Part shown: positions 9,777 through 17,784 of the stretch, one piece after another
Numbering within the stretch: position 1 is the first letter of the stretch
How the letters are laid out: each line of letters opens with the position of its first letter
Assembly (NCBI GenBank): GCA_028278625.1
Contig: JANQDY010000089.1
Span: 62,001-126,000, forward strand
Length of the DNA: 64,000 nucleotides
Direction: 5' to 3'
Origin: Thermodesulfobacteriota bacterium
GTDB lineage: Bacteria > Desulfobacterota > DSM-4660 > Desulfatiglandales > Desulfatiglandaceae
The notes under the pieces: model-generated
Database searches by the model: none
Told to the model about the DNA's origin: nothing
What the model saw: only the letters and a program-made list of their open reading frames with translations
Program-made: the position numbers and the translations under genes

Positions 9777-10511
9777 TTATGGGTAGAGGGCCTTCTTGAG
9801 GAATGAAAATCCCAGGGTTAAAAGGGCCTGGTCATCGGTTTTGATGCGCTCTTCGGTATCCTTATCAACGGCGAACTGTTCGAGAAAGGGTGTTTCAAAA
9901 ACGAACGCCTTGAAAATATCCAGGTTATAGCAGGCAACCATGACTTTCCGCTGCTGAGATTCCGAGAGGGTGGTTGATGGATTTCTCTTGGGATGAAACA
10001 GAATGTCCAGCATTTTGTCGTTCATTTCAACGTATGGGACGAGCCCCTGGTCTTTCACCCATTCAGATACGGTCCAGGCGTTCTGTTCTCTGAGACCGTG
10101 GCAATGGGTAACGGCCAGCAGGGAATAGAACTCGTCTGGCGAACTTCCTTCCTCCTTTTTGCCCGAGGAACGGCCCAAGGGGTAGAGGCGGCAGGCAGTG
10201 GGCCGGTTATCATATATGGCGCATCCCCTGGATGTTACAAAGGGACAGACGGCGTTTCTTTCATTCATCCTAATGGAAAGAATGGGAAAGCCCGAGGCCG
10301 GGTCCGGTCGGTAAACCGCATAACGGTCGAGAAAATCATCCGAATGGACCCCAAGGTGCTTCTTTATTCGCAGGATATCGTAAGGGGTTAGCGGCAGATG
10401 TTTGTTTCGGCAACACGTGTTGAAGCACGAAAGATCGCTGTGACAGGAGAAATAGAAGGTATCCCCGGGATTCAGTCGATTCCCCACGGGCGGTGGTGAT
10501 TCCAGAAACAT
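9777..10511 (-). CDS. YkgJ-type cysteine cluster protein (putative metal-binding)
   Basis: The 244-residue protein carries the YkgJ/CxxCxxCC pattern: CHSDLSCFNTCC near residue 23 and, after a DILRIKKHL helix, CPFVTSRGCAIYDNRPTACRLYPLG. This family is described as zinc- or iron-chelating, or Fe-S, and its cellular role is not established. The C-terminal half contains an HCHG motif and a helical segment with no recognised domain. It lies 87 bases downstream of argF on the same strand order, but no functional link is evident. Confidence 0.75.
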   Translation of the reverse strand: MFLESPPPVGNRLNPGDTFYFSCHSDLSCFNTCCRNKHLPLTPYDILRIKKHLGVHSDDFLDRYAVYRPDPASGFPILSIRMNERNAVCPFVTSRGCAIYDNRPTACRLYPLGRSSGKKEEGSSPDEFYSLLAVTHCHGLREQNAWTVSEWVKDQGLVPYVEMNDKMLDILFHPKRNPSTTLSESQQRKVMVACYNLDIFKAFVFETPFLEQFAVDKDTEERIKTDDQALLTLGFSFLKKALYP

Positions 10512-10588
10512 GATGACTCAAATCCTATTCTAAAGAGGGAAATCATATGGCAGTGTCCTTTTCACATCCAAAAGGTGTTTGATTGCGA

Positions 10589-13114
10589 CTATTCCGGTTT
10601 GATGGTGACAATGGCCCCCTCGGGGATCATGACCCCCGGACCCAGGGTATAGGAAGATGCCCCTTGGTAAGAACAGTTCTTGTTCGTGGGGAAAGTGACA
10701 TTCCCTTCAAGACGTCCATTTACGAATTCTGGACAGCCTTGGCTTTGTGCGGCTCCCGGCGGCGGCGGCGGTTCCTCTTCATCGCCGGTGGAACCCCTTT
10801 CGATGGAGGGGACCCGGGTGTTTTGGTGAGGGATGATGAGGGTGACGTTTTGGGTCGACAGGACCTTGATGAAATAGGCGGTGCCGCACTGAAGCTCATA
10901 GGTGCTCACATCCCGCTTTTCATAGCCGCTATAGGGACCGGTTCCCGTATAATCCCACAACACCCGCTGCGTCAAATTGTTCTGGGCGCTGGTGATGGCA
11001 TACCTGTTCAACCCGTCCGTGACCAGTATGTTCCCGAGATCGATGTTCCGGCTGACCCAGGGAAGCCCTATGAGATGCCATCCGGGCGTGAGGGTGATTT
11101 CGTAGTTGATGCCGTCGGGGGCGATCTCTCCCTTAAAGGGAATGGTATCGGTCAACAGGGTGATGATCCAGAACCCCATGCCGGGAATGATGGACAGATT
11201 CTTAAAGGCCGTCTCATTGAATTCTACATAGGCCCCATCAACCATGGCGAAGCAGCGCCAGGTGGTGTTGTTATAGGTCCCCAGCACCTTTTCCATGTCG
11301 GCCAGCATCTCGGCACCGGTCATGTAAAAGGGAACCGTGAAGATCCGGTAATCTGTGGTCTGTCCCGTACCCCCCGGCATGGTGAAGGGGTCGGAGACGT
11401 CCCCCACATATTCATAGGCCCCCATGTCCTTGGCGGTTTCTCCGGGACGGGGACGGGTAAACCCCGGATAGTCAAGGATTACCGGATCTCGGGCCGTGGA
11501 TGGAATGGTGTTGATACAGGGAGAGTACTTCCAGAGGGAATAGCTTGCAAACTGGGGATCCTTGTTGATGTCGTGGGCCCCTTTCTGGCATCCCTCATAA
11601 TTGCCTGCGGTGTTGTTCCATACGTCGTTATAATCAATGGTGGGGGCCGCACCGTCATTTAAAATGCCGTACTGGTCGAAGTTAACGATGATGTTGTACT
11701 TGATAAGGGGTACACTGGTGCTGTTGTTGTCATTTTCCGTGGTAATGCCGTTTAAGGCGCCGCCGTCCATGGTATTGTGGTAGATCAGGGCGTTTATTGT
11801 ACTTCCGTTCTGAGCCCGTGTGTAAATGCCGTATCTCATGGCCCCCGCTGTCTCTTCATAGATGGCATTGTTTTTAATGGTGGGGGAAGCGGTATTCCCG
11901 TTCAGCACTTCCACCAATATGCCGTAATCGTTGTCATAAATGAGGTTCCGGCTGATTTCGGGGCTTGCTTGAGCGCGAATGCCGAATTGGGGATTATCGT
12001 AGATCTTGTTGTCAAAAACATCCGTTTCAGGGCTTAGAACAATATCAATGCCGTGGGTGGTGTTCAGAGAAACTTCACAATTCCGGATGGTGGTATCGGC
12101 GGCATCCATCAATCTGATGCCGAAGTTGTTCCCATAGACCCTGCAGTGGAGAATTTCGTTTCCGTTGCCATCGGTAATGCGAATCCCTTCTTCGCTGTCG
12201 TCCGAGAAACCTGTAACAAAAAGGTTTTCGATGATGTTGTTCGAGCCCTTAACTTCGACACCCTTGGTCCAGTTCTGGGCGTTGGTGCCGACGACGATGG
12301 GAGGGTTGCTCTGATCACCGGTGATCCTTACATTATTTTGCGTGAGGATCATCTGATCGTCTTTCTCCCCCTCAAAGGCCCTGGCCGAAACGCCGTAGGT
12401 TCCTGGTGCCACATGAAGGGTATAGACACCGCTGGTCCCGGCGTTGATTTCGGAAATGGCATGGTGCAGGGTTTGCCATGGATGGGTAGCGCTGCCGTCA
12501 TTTGAATCATCTCCGGTGGTGACGTTTACATAATAGTTGTTGGGGGTGACGGCGCTGAACTTCCAATTGGTGTTGTTCCCGGAATCGACGCAGTTTTTGC
12601 CCACGGCGTCTATTTTGGTGGCGTTTACGTTCCATGAGTCCCTTACGTTGAGATACTGGATCGTTCGTGTGCCCTGGGGATCAATTTTCCACTGGGCCGC
12701 CGAGTCACTTTTCAAAGAGAGCAATTGGCCGCTTTTGCCTTCGAGATGGAGGGTGTTGGTGACAGTCGTTTTCTTGCCCCCCTCAAAAGTCAGGGTGCTG
12801 GCTGAGGAGACGACTTTTGTAAGGTTATGGAAGATCGAGTCCCCGAAAATGGATTGATTGGCGCCGCTAAACGTCACGGTCCCTGTCCCCGAATTAAAGG
12901 TTCCGTTCTGGGTCCAGTCGCCCCCCAAAATGATCTCTCCCGTTCCGACAGTGAGGGTACCCGTGACCGTAACGGCTCCCGGTACCGCCAGTTGTCCGTC
13001 ATTAAGCGCAAATTGGGTACCGGCACCGACGATCACCCCCCCATGGGCTTGGGAGAAGACGGCCAGCAAAATAAATATGCCGATAACACAAGCGGGAATA
13101 TGTCCTATCCGCAT
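10589..13114 (-). CDS. Exported parallel beta-helix repeat protein
   Basis: The 841-residue protein starts with a signal peptide of about 25 residues (ending near SQAHG). An N-terminal strand-rich part has repeats such as VTVTGTLTVGTGEI. From about 200 to 530 there are right-handed parallel beta-helix repeats of the NosD/pectate-lyase type, with many N-x-I and NNIIENL turns. A C-terminal globular region follows, then a proline run (EEEPPPPPG) near 775 and a final strand-rich segment. No polysaccharide-lyase active site is recognisable, so structural, adhesive or glycan-binding roles all remain open. AAAGG lies upstream of the start. It is the last gene of a four-gene run of exported proteins. 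Confidence 0.75.
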   Translation of the reverse strand: MRIGHIPACVIGIFILLAVFSQAHGGVIVGAGTQFALNDGQLAVPGAVTVTGTLTVGTGEIILGGDWTQNGTFNSGTGTVTFSGANQSIFGDSIFHNLTKVVSSASTLTFEGGKKTTVTNTLHLEGKSGQLLSLKSDSAAQWKIDPQGTRTIQYLNVRDSWNVNATKIDAVGKNCVDSGNNTNWKFSAVTPNNYYVNVTTGDDSNDGSATHPWQTLHHAISEINAGTSGVYTLHVAPGTYGVSARAFEGEKDDQMILTQNNVRITGDQSNPPIVVGTNAQNWTKGVEVKGSNNIIENLFVTGFSDDSEEGIRITDGNGNEILHCRVYGNNFGIRLMDAADTTIRNCEVSLNTTHGIDIVLSPETDVFDNKIYDNPQFGIRAQASPEISRNLIYDNDYGILVEVLNGNTASPTIKNNAIYEETAGAMRYGIYTRAQNGSTINALIYHNTMDGGALNGITTENDNNSTSVPLIKYNIIVNFDQYGILNDGAAPTIDYNDVWNNTAGNYEGCQKGAHDINKDPQFASYSLWKYSPCINTIPSTARDPVILDYPGFTRPRPGETAKDMGAYEYVGDVSDPFTMPGGTGQTTDYRIFTVPFYMTGAEMLADMEKVLGTYNNTTWRCFAMVDGAYVEFNETAFKNLSIIPGMGFWIITLLTDTIPFKGEIAPDGINYEITLTPGWHLIGLPWVSRNIDLGNILVTDGLNRYAITSAQNNLTQRVLWDYTGTGPYSGYEKRDVSTYELQCGTAYFIKVLSTQNVTLIIPHQNTRVPSIERGSTGDEEEPPPPPGAAQSQGCPEFVNGRLEGNVTFPTNKNCSYQGASSYTLGPGVMIPEGAIVTIKPE

Positions 13115-13181
13115 CTTGTTGCCTTTCCTGTCTTGCGGCTCAGGTTTTGAAATCTAAGGAGTTGGATTTTCATTTAGTCTC

Positions 13182-14198
13182 TTAGTATTGGGTCAATCCA
13201 CCACCGATGATAAACCAGTTTGAACCATTGGAGTAGACCCTTACAAACCCATACATATCGAGATAGCCTTGATTCTGAGAGGAATACTGATCTATTGACT
13301 GAGTACCGGTTGGGGACACCCCAACGTTATAAAGATGGGCGGCATTTCCGGTTTCATCCTTTATGGTTATGATTCGGCCCACATTATCGGCGGTCGCTTC
13401 CGGCAGGATAATCAGAGCACTCCGTTGGAGAGTGGATATTCCGATGATATTATCCGTATCTGCCACATTATAGGTGCCAGGACCTCCCTCTCCGAAGTCC
13501 AAGCTCCGATAACCAAGGGCAAAGCTGCCATCCACATGAAGGTTGGCATTGGGTGACGTGGTGCCGATACCGATTTTACCGTCATTTTTGACGGTCAAAG
13601 GCGGTGTTTCCCACGTGGGGTAGGTTCCGTCATCAAGAATGTCGCCCGCCGCTCCCGTTGCAGCTGTTCGAATGATGATATCCCCAATGTCCGTAAAGCC
13701 GATGGCTGCCGCATACCCGGCAGCAATTCTAATATCATTTGCCCCATTCCAGTAGGAATTTCTGTTGATTGCTTTCCACCCGCCGTCATGAAAGGTGAAA
13801 ATATCGCCAATTTGAAACTTTTCTTTAGGGGCGTCTGTCCCGATGCCGACGTTTTCTCCGTCGATCTTCATGCGGACGGTGGTGTCGTCCTTGAAGGTGA
13901 AAGTCCCCGTATTGTTGCCATCCGTATCCACATGAAGGGTCATATCCCCGAAGATGCTTTCGATATAGGGATTTCCGGCGTCAAATATCAGATGACCGTT
14001 GTTCCCGATGGCCAGATTCTGATCGCTGGGAACGCTTATGAGCACGTTTCCCCCGGAATTGAGCACTCTGAAAGAAGAATCCCCGGCACTGTCCGAAAGC
14101 GTCGCGTCGATGTTCTCGGCCATTATGGAATTCGGAGGCAGAAGAATGAGGGCCAGGAGTCCTGCCGCCAAAAAAGAATAACACTGGGTTTTCATCAT
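13182..14198 (-). CDS. Exported protein with tail-fibre-like GIGTxxPxxxLHV motifs
   Basis: The 338-residue protein has a signal peptide (hydrophobic core LAAGLLALILL, cleavage near IMA). Two copies of a motif are visible, VGIGTDAPKEKFQIG and IGIGTTSPNANLHVDG. These are typical of repetitive beta-rich adhesins and phage tail-fibre-like proteins. A strand-rich C-terminal domain ends in WFIIGGGLTQY. Family members usually form elongated trimeric fibres, sometimes with a chaperone domain, which is not seen here. An AGGAGG site lies just upstream; the adjacent ATG at 14195 has better spacing. The fibre-like nature supports a cell-surface role, but the exact function is unknown. Confidence 0.65.
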   Translation of the reverse strand: MMKTQCYSFLAAGLLALILLPPNSIMAENIDATLSDSAGDSSFRVLNSGGNVLISVPSDQNLAIGNNGHLIFDAGNPYIESIFGDMTLHVDTDGNNTGTFTFKDDTTVRMKIDGENVGIGTDAPKEKFQIGDIFTFHDGGWKAINRNSYWNGANDIRIAAGYAAAIGFTDIGDIIIRTAATGAAGDILDDGTYPTWETPPLTVKNDGKIGIGTTSPNANLHVDGSFALGYRSLDFGEGGPGTYNVADTDNIIGISTLQRSALIILPEATADNVGRIITIKDETGNAAHLYNVGVSPTGTQSIDQYSSQNQGYLDMYGFVRVYSNGSNWFIIGGGLTQY

Positions 14199-14427
14199 GG
14201 GCCTCCTTTAGTGACCTAGATCTCTGTTTCGAAAAAAAACGGCGATTTCTGCCGGGAAAACCCCGGGAGTCTTCCAACACTGAATCATACCCAATCAGTG
14301 GCACGAGGGTCAACGGAATTCTCGTTTTCCGCGATGCGTTGAAGAATTCGGCCCGAAGGGCTTTTTGGCGCTGCACCATGGAGGTTACAACGGAAAGTAT
14401 ATGAAGAAAACGGCTTTCTTGAAGTGA

Positions 14428-15705
14428 CTAACCCGGCGTGGGTGGCGGCCCTGGCAGTGGCTGCAAGGTCGTTGTGGTCGTTGAAGTTGTCGTGGACGTC
14501 GTTGTGGTCGTAGTGGTGGTTGTCGTGGTTGTGGTTGATGTGGTCGTGGTGGTTGGCGCCGTCGTAGTTGTCGTTGTCGACGTGGTTGTGGTTGTGGGCG
14601 CGGTGGTTGTCGTTGTTGTGGTCGTGGTGGTGGATGTGGTCGTTGTCGTGGGCGCGGTGGTGGTCGTCGTTGTGGTCGGCTTTGTTGTTGTGGTTGTTGT
14701 GGTGGTCGTCGTCGTAGTTGTCGTTGTTGTGGTCGTTGTCGTACTTGTGGTCGTAGTTGTCGTAGTCGTAGTTGTCGTGGTGGTGGTTGTGGTCGTGGGC
14801 GCGGTGGTGGTCGTCGTTGTGGTCGTATCGTAAGGCGCCATGGATTTTACGGAAGGCTGCGTCGTTGTCGTGGTCGTGGGTATTGTGGTTGTTGTGGGGG
14901 CGGTCGTCGTTGAAGAGGTCGTTGTTGTGCCCGTCGTGGTGGTCACAGCGGTTGTTGTCGGTTCAGTCGTAGTTGCCACCGTTGTGGTTGTCTCATCCGT
15001 GGTTTCCTCAACGGTCGTCTCGGTAATGGTCGTTTCCCCAAGGGATTTCTGAAGCTCCAGCAGCTGCTCTTCAGTCAGGAGAACCGGTGTCGAAGGCGGC
15101 AGATTTTCAATGACATCCGTTGAAAAACCGTTGGTCAGATCAACAAATTGAAAAGGGATTTTTCGATTCTGGACGCTGAGATCGCCCGCAAAACAGATCA
15201 CTTTGGTGATGGTCTGGTCCACCACCCACACCAGATAGAGGGTGCCCCGAACGCCAATAACAGCTGTCGGCGTTCTCACCTCAAAATCCCGCTTCTTGAA
15301 CTTCATCAGGTCCTTGGCAAACACCTTCAGCTTCCCTGCCATTACCCTGAATCCGGCTTTTCGCTCCTTTTTCTCGGCATCAAAAACAAATTCATCCAGA
15401 AGAAGGTCTGCTTCTTCACCCATGGTCATGTAGCTGCCGTCCTTAAATGCCAGCCGGAGCCTCGAATCCGGACCGCTTTTGATCTGGTCATGGAGAAAGA
15501 GCTCCATCCCCTGGGTTGCATTGAGGGGTTTTGGAATCCCCTCTCTGATGACGGTTGCGGTCCCTTTGATGCGCTTGATCTCACCGATGGGTTTGCTGGC
15601 AAAGGCGGCGCTGGGAAGGAGAAATACCGGCACCAAGAGCAGAAGGAGAACCAAGCGCAAGAGCCTCCTGCGGATTGTATCGGGTATCGGTATGGGGTTT
15701 ACCAT
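14428..15705 (-). CDS. FecR-domain exported protein with long threonine-rich tail
   Basis: Residues about 1-37 form a signal peptide. Residues about 38-190 are a FecR domain (IGEIKRIKGTATVIREG, then GSYMTMGE and TPTAVIGVRGT). The remaining roughly 205 residues are almost pure threonine with scattered Ala-Pro, Ser and Val. FecR domains in exported proteins are taken to bind or scaffold at the envelope, unlike the membrane sigma regulators that gave the name. The tail resembles a mucin-like stalk that could be glycosylated or span the cell wall. The start at 15705 has AAGGG upstream; an in-frame start at 15747 lacks it. The gene directly follows the TPR/beta-barrel gene, so the two probably act together. 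Confidence 0.75.
   Translation of the reverse strand: MVNPIPIPDTIRRRLLRLVLLLLLVPVFLLPSAAFASKPIGEIKRIKGTATVIREGIPKPLNATQGMELFLHDQIKSGPDSRLRLAFKDGSYMTMGEEADLLLDEFVFDAEKKERKAGFRVMAGKLKVFAKDLMKFKKRDFEVRTPTAVIGVRGTLYLVWVVDQTITKVICFAGDLSVQNRKIPFQFVDLTNGFSTDVIENLPPSTPVLLTEEQLLELQKSLGETTITETTVEETTDETTTTVATTTEPTTTAVTTTTGTTTTSSTTTAPTTTTIPTTTTTTQPSVKSMAPYDTTTTTTTTAPTTTTTTTTTTTTTTTTTSTTTTTTTTTTTTTTTTTTTTKPTTTTTTTAPTTTTTSTTTTTTTTTTAPTTTTTSTTTTTTAPTTTTTSTTTTTTTTTTTTTSTTTSTTTTTLQPLPGPPPTPG
14450..15045 (-). repeat. Imperfect ACN-codon tract encoding polythreonine
   Basis: About 600 bases consist almost entirely of threonine codons, with all four ACN codons mixed, interrupted by Ala-Pro, Ser and a few other codons. 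The third base varies freely, so selection appears to act on the amino acid and not on the DNA. Sub-blocks such as APTTTTTSTTTTT recur, implying expansion by unequal exchange. The plus strand reads as GTN repeats and gives a meaningless valine-rich frame. Confidence 0.85.
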
Positions 15706-15755
15706 GCTATTTCCCTTGATGACGGCCTTCGATAATCGCAATTTCACCCAGACTA

Positions 15756-17534
15756 CTAAAACACGTAGGTAATTTCAAGTGCATAAACGTTCTTTCGAAA
15801 AGTGTACAGATCTTCGCCCTGGGGCGACACATAATCGGAATCATTTCTGATATGAATATATGAAAAAGTGAGCAGTAATCGGTCAATGAGATATCGTTTC
15901 AATGAAAAGGTGGTCGTGTAAGTACTGTCCCTGCGGCCGTCGCTGGGAGTAAAGTCAGGGTAGTGGGTACGCATGTAGGCGAAAGAGAGATCACCCCAGA
16001 TTTCCCAGTAAATATTGCCGGCGATACCGGCCATCAATTCATGGTAGCTGTAGGTGGACGGATCATCACCCGATGGCTCGTAGGCGGTGCGGTACCCGAT
16101 CCTTGGAAGAATCTGCGTTCCCGGCACCTGGTAAGACTGGGTAATGTCGGCGGCATACCGGGAGGAATCGGCGGTCACACCGTCCAGATAGTCTTTGATC
16201 TGATAAATCAGGTTAATATCCGTACGAAGGTTATACGGCTCAAGGATGCTGATGGTCGGCATAAAGCTGTGCATGCGGAGACGGGCGTAGGAATTGTTGG
16301 CAAAGGTCAGGTAGATGGGGGGGTTGATGCCCTGCTTCTTGCCGCCTGCATAGAAATAGGTGAAATCGTATTGAAACCTGAAGAAGACGGGATTCCAGTC
16401 CGCCTGAAAATAGGCGTGGGGGCTCTGGGATGTGACGTTGCTGTCGGTCCAATCCCGATATCCCAGGGAATATAGCGTGTAGCCGACACCCGCTTCCATT
16501 TTTTTGAGGTTCAGGAACTTGTATCCCCCCCTCAGAAAAAAAATCTGATACTGGTCCCCTTTGCCCGTCCCTCCGGTCACGGGCCCTCCCGCGATTTCCT
16601 CAAGCGGATCACGGGCCACGTTGTCGTCATAGCCCCAGTTAAATGAGGTGACCAGGTACCAGGGCTTCCGGGCCCAGGCCGCTTCCTCAGCGCGGGGGAT
16701 GGTCTGCCTGGCGCTCTCCGCAAGGGGCGTTTTAGGATCCAGTTCAACGGTTTCCTTGAACATCTGTGAGGCTTTGTCAAATTCTTCTTCCTCAAGATAC
16801 GTGGCGCCCGTCATATAGACGGATATCTGCCTCAACTTTGGATCCAGTTCTCTGGCGCGACCAAAACATCTGATCGCCTGGTCGTACTGGCCCGCATCCT
16901 TGTAGGCGTAGCCCATATCCAGGAAAACGCGCCCGTTATTGGGATCGATTTTCTCGGCTTCCTGAAGGGTCAGAATCGCTTTTTCGTATTCCTTTTCACT
17001 GCTGTAGATTGCCGCGATGTCGAAATAGGCCTTTAAAAAAAGTCTCGGATCCTTTTTTGTTAGAGATTCGAATATGTCAAGGGCTTCCCTGTTTTTTTTG
17101 AGCCGAACATAGGAAACGCCTAAGTAATAGCGGTATTCCAGGTTTTCAGGTTCCAGAAGCGAGGCTTTTTCAAAGAGCCTTGCGGCTTCATCAAAGTTCC
17201 CCATGTCCAGTTCATCGACACCGTCCATGAAGATATCCATGGGCGTGGATTCAACGGCGGCTTTATCTCCGGGCGAACTGCCGGAGGTGTCCTCGGGGAC
17301 CTTGGCCGCTGCCATGGCATTCTTGATGAAGGTCAATTCCTTTAGATCGATTTGTTTTTCATTGCCTGACCCAGTGAATGCGGAATCCCCACGGGATGCC
17401 CCGAAAATCGGCGATGTGATTCCCAGACAAAGGAAAAACGTCAAAAAAACGAGGACAAAAAATCTCTTGGGATTTGTGACGGGGAAAATAGAATCGGAGG
17501 CTTGAAAAAATTTCCTCGGGGAGATGATTTTCAC
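15756..17534 (-). CDS. TPR-repeat outer-membrane beta-barrel protein
   Basis: A signal peptide (core VLVFLTFFLCLGI) is followed by about five tetratricopeptide repeats (residues about 105-285, for example NFDEAARLFEKASLLEPEN). From roughly 295 there is a strand-rich region of about 300 residues with alternating aromatics, beginning near SFNWGYDDNV and ending in ALEITYVF, the C-terminal Phe typical of outer-membrane barrels. TPR plus barrel is the plan of SLAM (DUF560)-type translocators and of some exopolysaccharide export porins. The GTG at 17534 has AAGGTG five bases upstream; a GTG at 17552 is an alternative. It is first in the exported-protein run, so it may export the FecR or fibre protein; this is inference. 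Confidence 0.75.
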   Translation of the reverse strand: MKIISPRKFFQASDSIFPVTNPKRFFVLVFLTFFLCLGITSPIFGASRGDSAFTGSGNEKQIDLKELTFIKNAMAAAKVPEDTSGSSPGDKAAVESTPMDIFMDGVDELDMGNFDEAARLFEKASLLEPENLEYRYYLGVSYVRLKKNREALDIFESLTKKDPRLFLKAYFDIAAIYSSEKEYEKAILTLQEAEKIDPNNGRVFLDMGYAYKDAGQYDQAIRCFGRARELDPKLRQISVYMTGATYLEEEEFDKASQMFKETVELDPKTPLAESARQTIPRAEEAAWARKPWYLVTSFNWGYDDNVARDPLEEIAGGPVTGGTGKGDQYQIFFLRGGYKFLNLKKMEAGVGYTLYSLGYRDWTDSNVTSQSPHAYFQADWNPVFFRFQYDFTYFYAGGKKQGINPPIYLTFANNSYARLRMHSFMPTISILEPYNLRTDINLIYQIKDYLDGVTADSSRYAADITQSYQVPGTQILPRIGYRTAYEPSGDDPSTYSYHELMAGIAGNIYWEIWGDLSFAYMRTHYPDFTPSDGRRDSTYTTTFSLKRYLIDRLLLTFSYIHIRNDSDYVSPQGEDLYTFRKNVYALEITYVF

Positions 17535-17784
17535 ATTTTCACCTTGGAACACATCACTTGAGAATCAATTCTCTCTTCCTATTTGGTTAAGTATGATGAT
17601 TTGAAAAGTTCAGGGAAAAAATGATATCCAATTAGTATTAGATGACAAAAACATGGTTTCTGTCAAGCCCTTTTTTACCGGAAGACCTTTCTATCAATCA
17701 CTCCCGGCCCTTTGCTTTTCATTGACAAGGGTTTATTCCGTGAATAGGCTCTAGCATCTAATCTTCAAACAGGCGGTCATCATA

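Noticed and set aside
10583..11662. Plus-strand 359-codon frame opposite the beta-helix gene
   Set aside because: The minus strand gives a signal peptide and repeat protein; this frame has no start signal or domain.
14438..14833. Plus-strand frame reading as a long valine run
   Set aside because: It is the antisense of the polythreonine tract (GTN repeats) with no start context and no protein-like composition.
14450..15045. Possible CRISPR or direct-repeat array
   Set aside because: There is no constant repeat with unique spacers; it is a continuous coding repeat of Thr codons.
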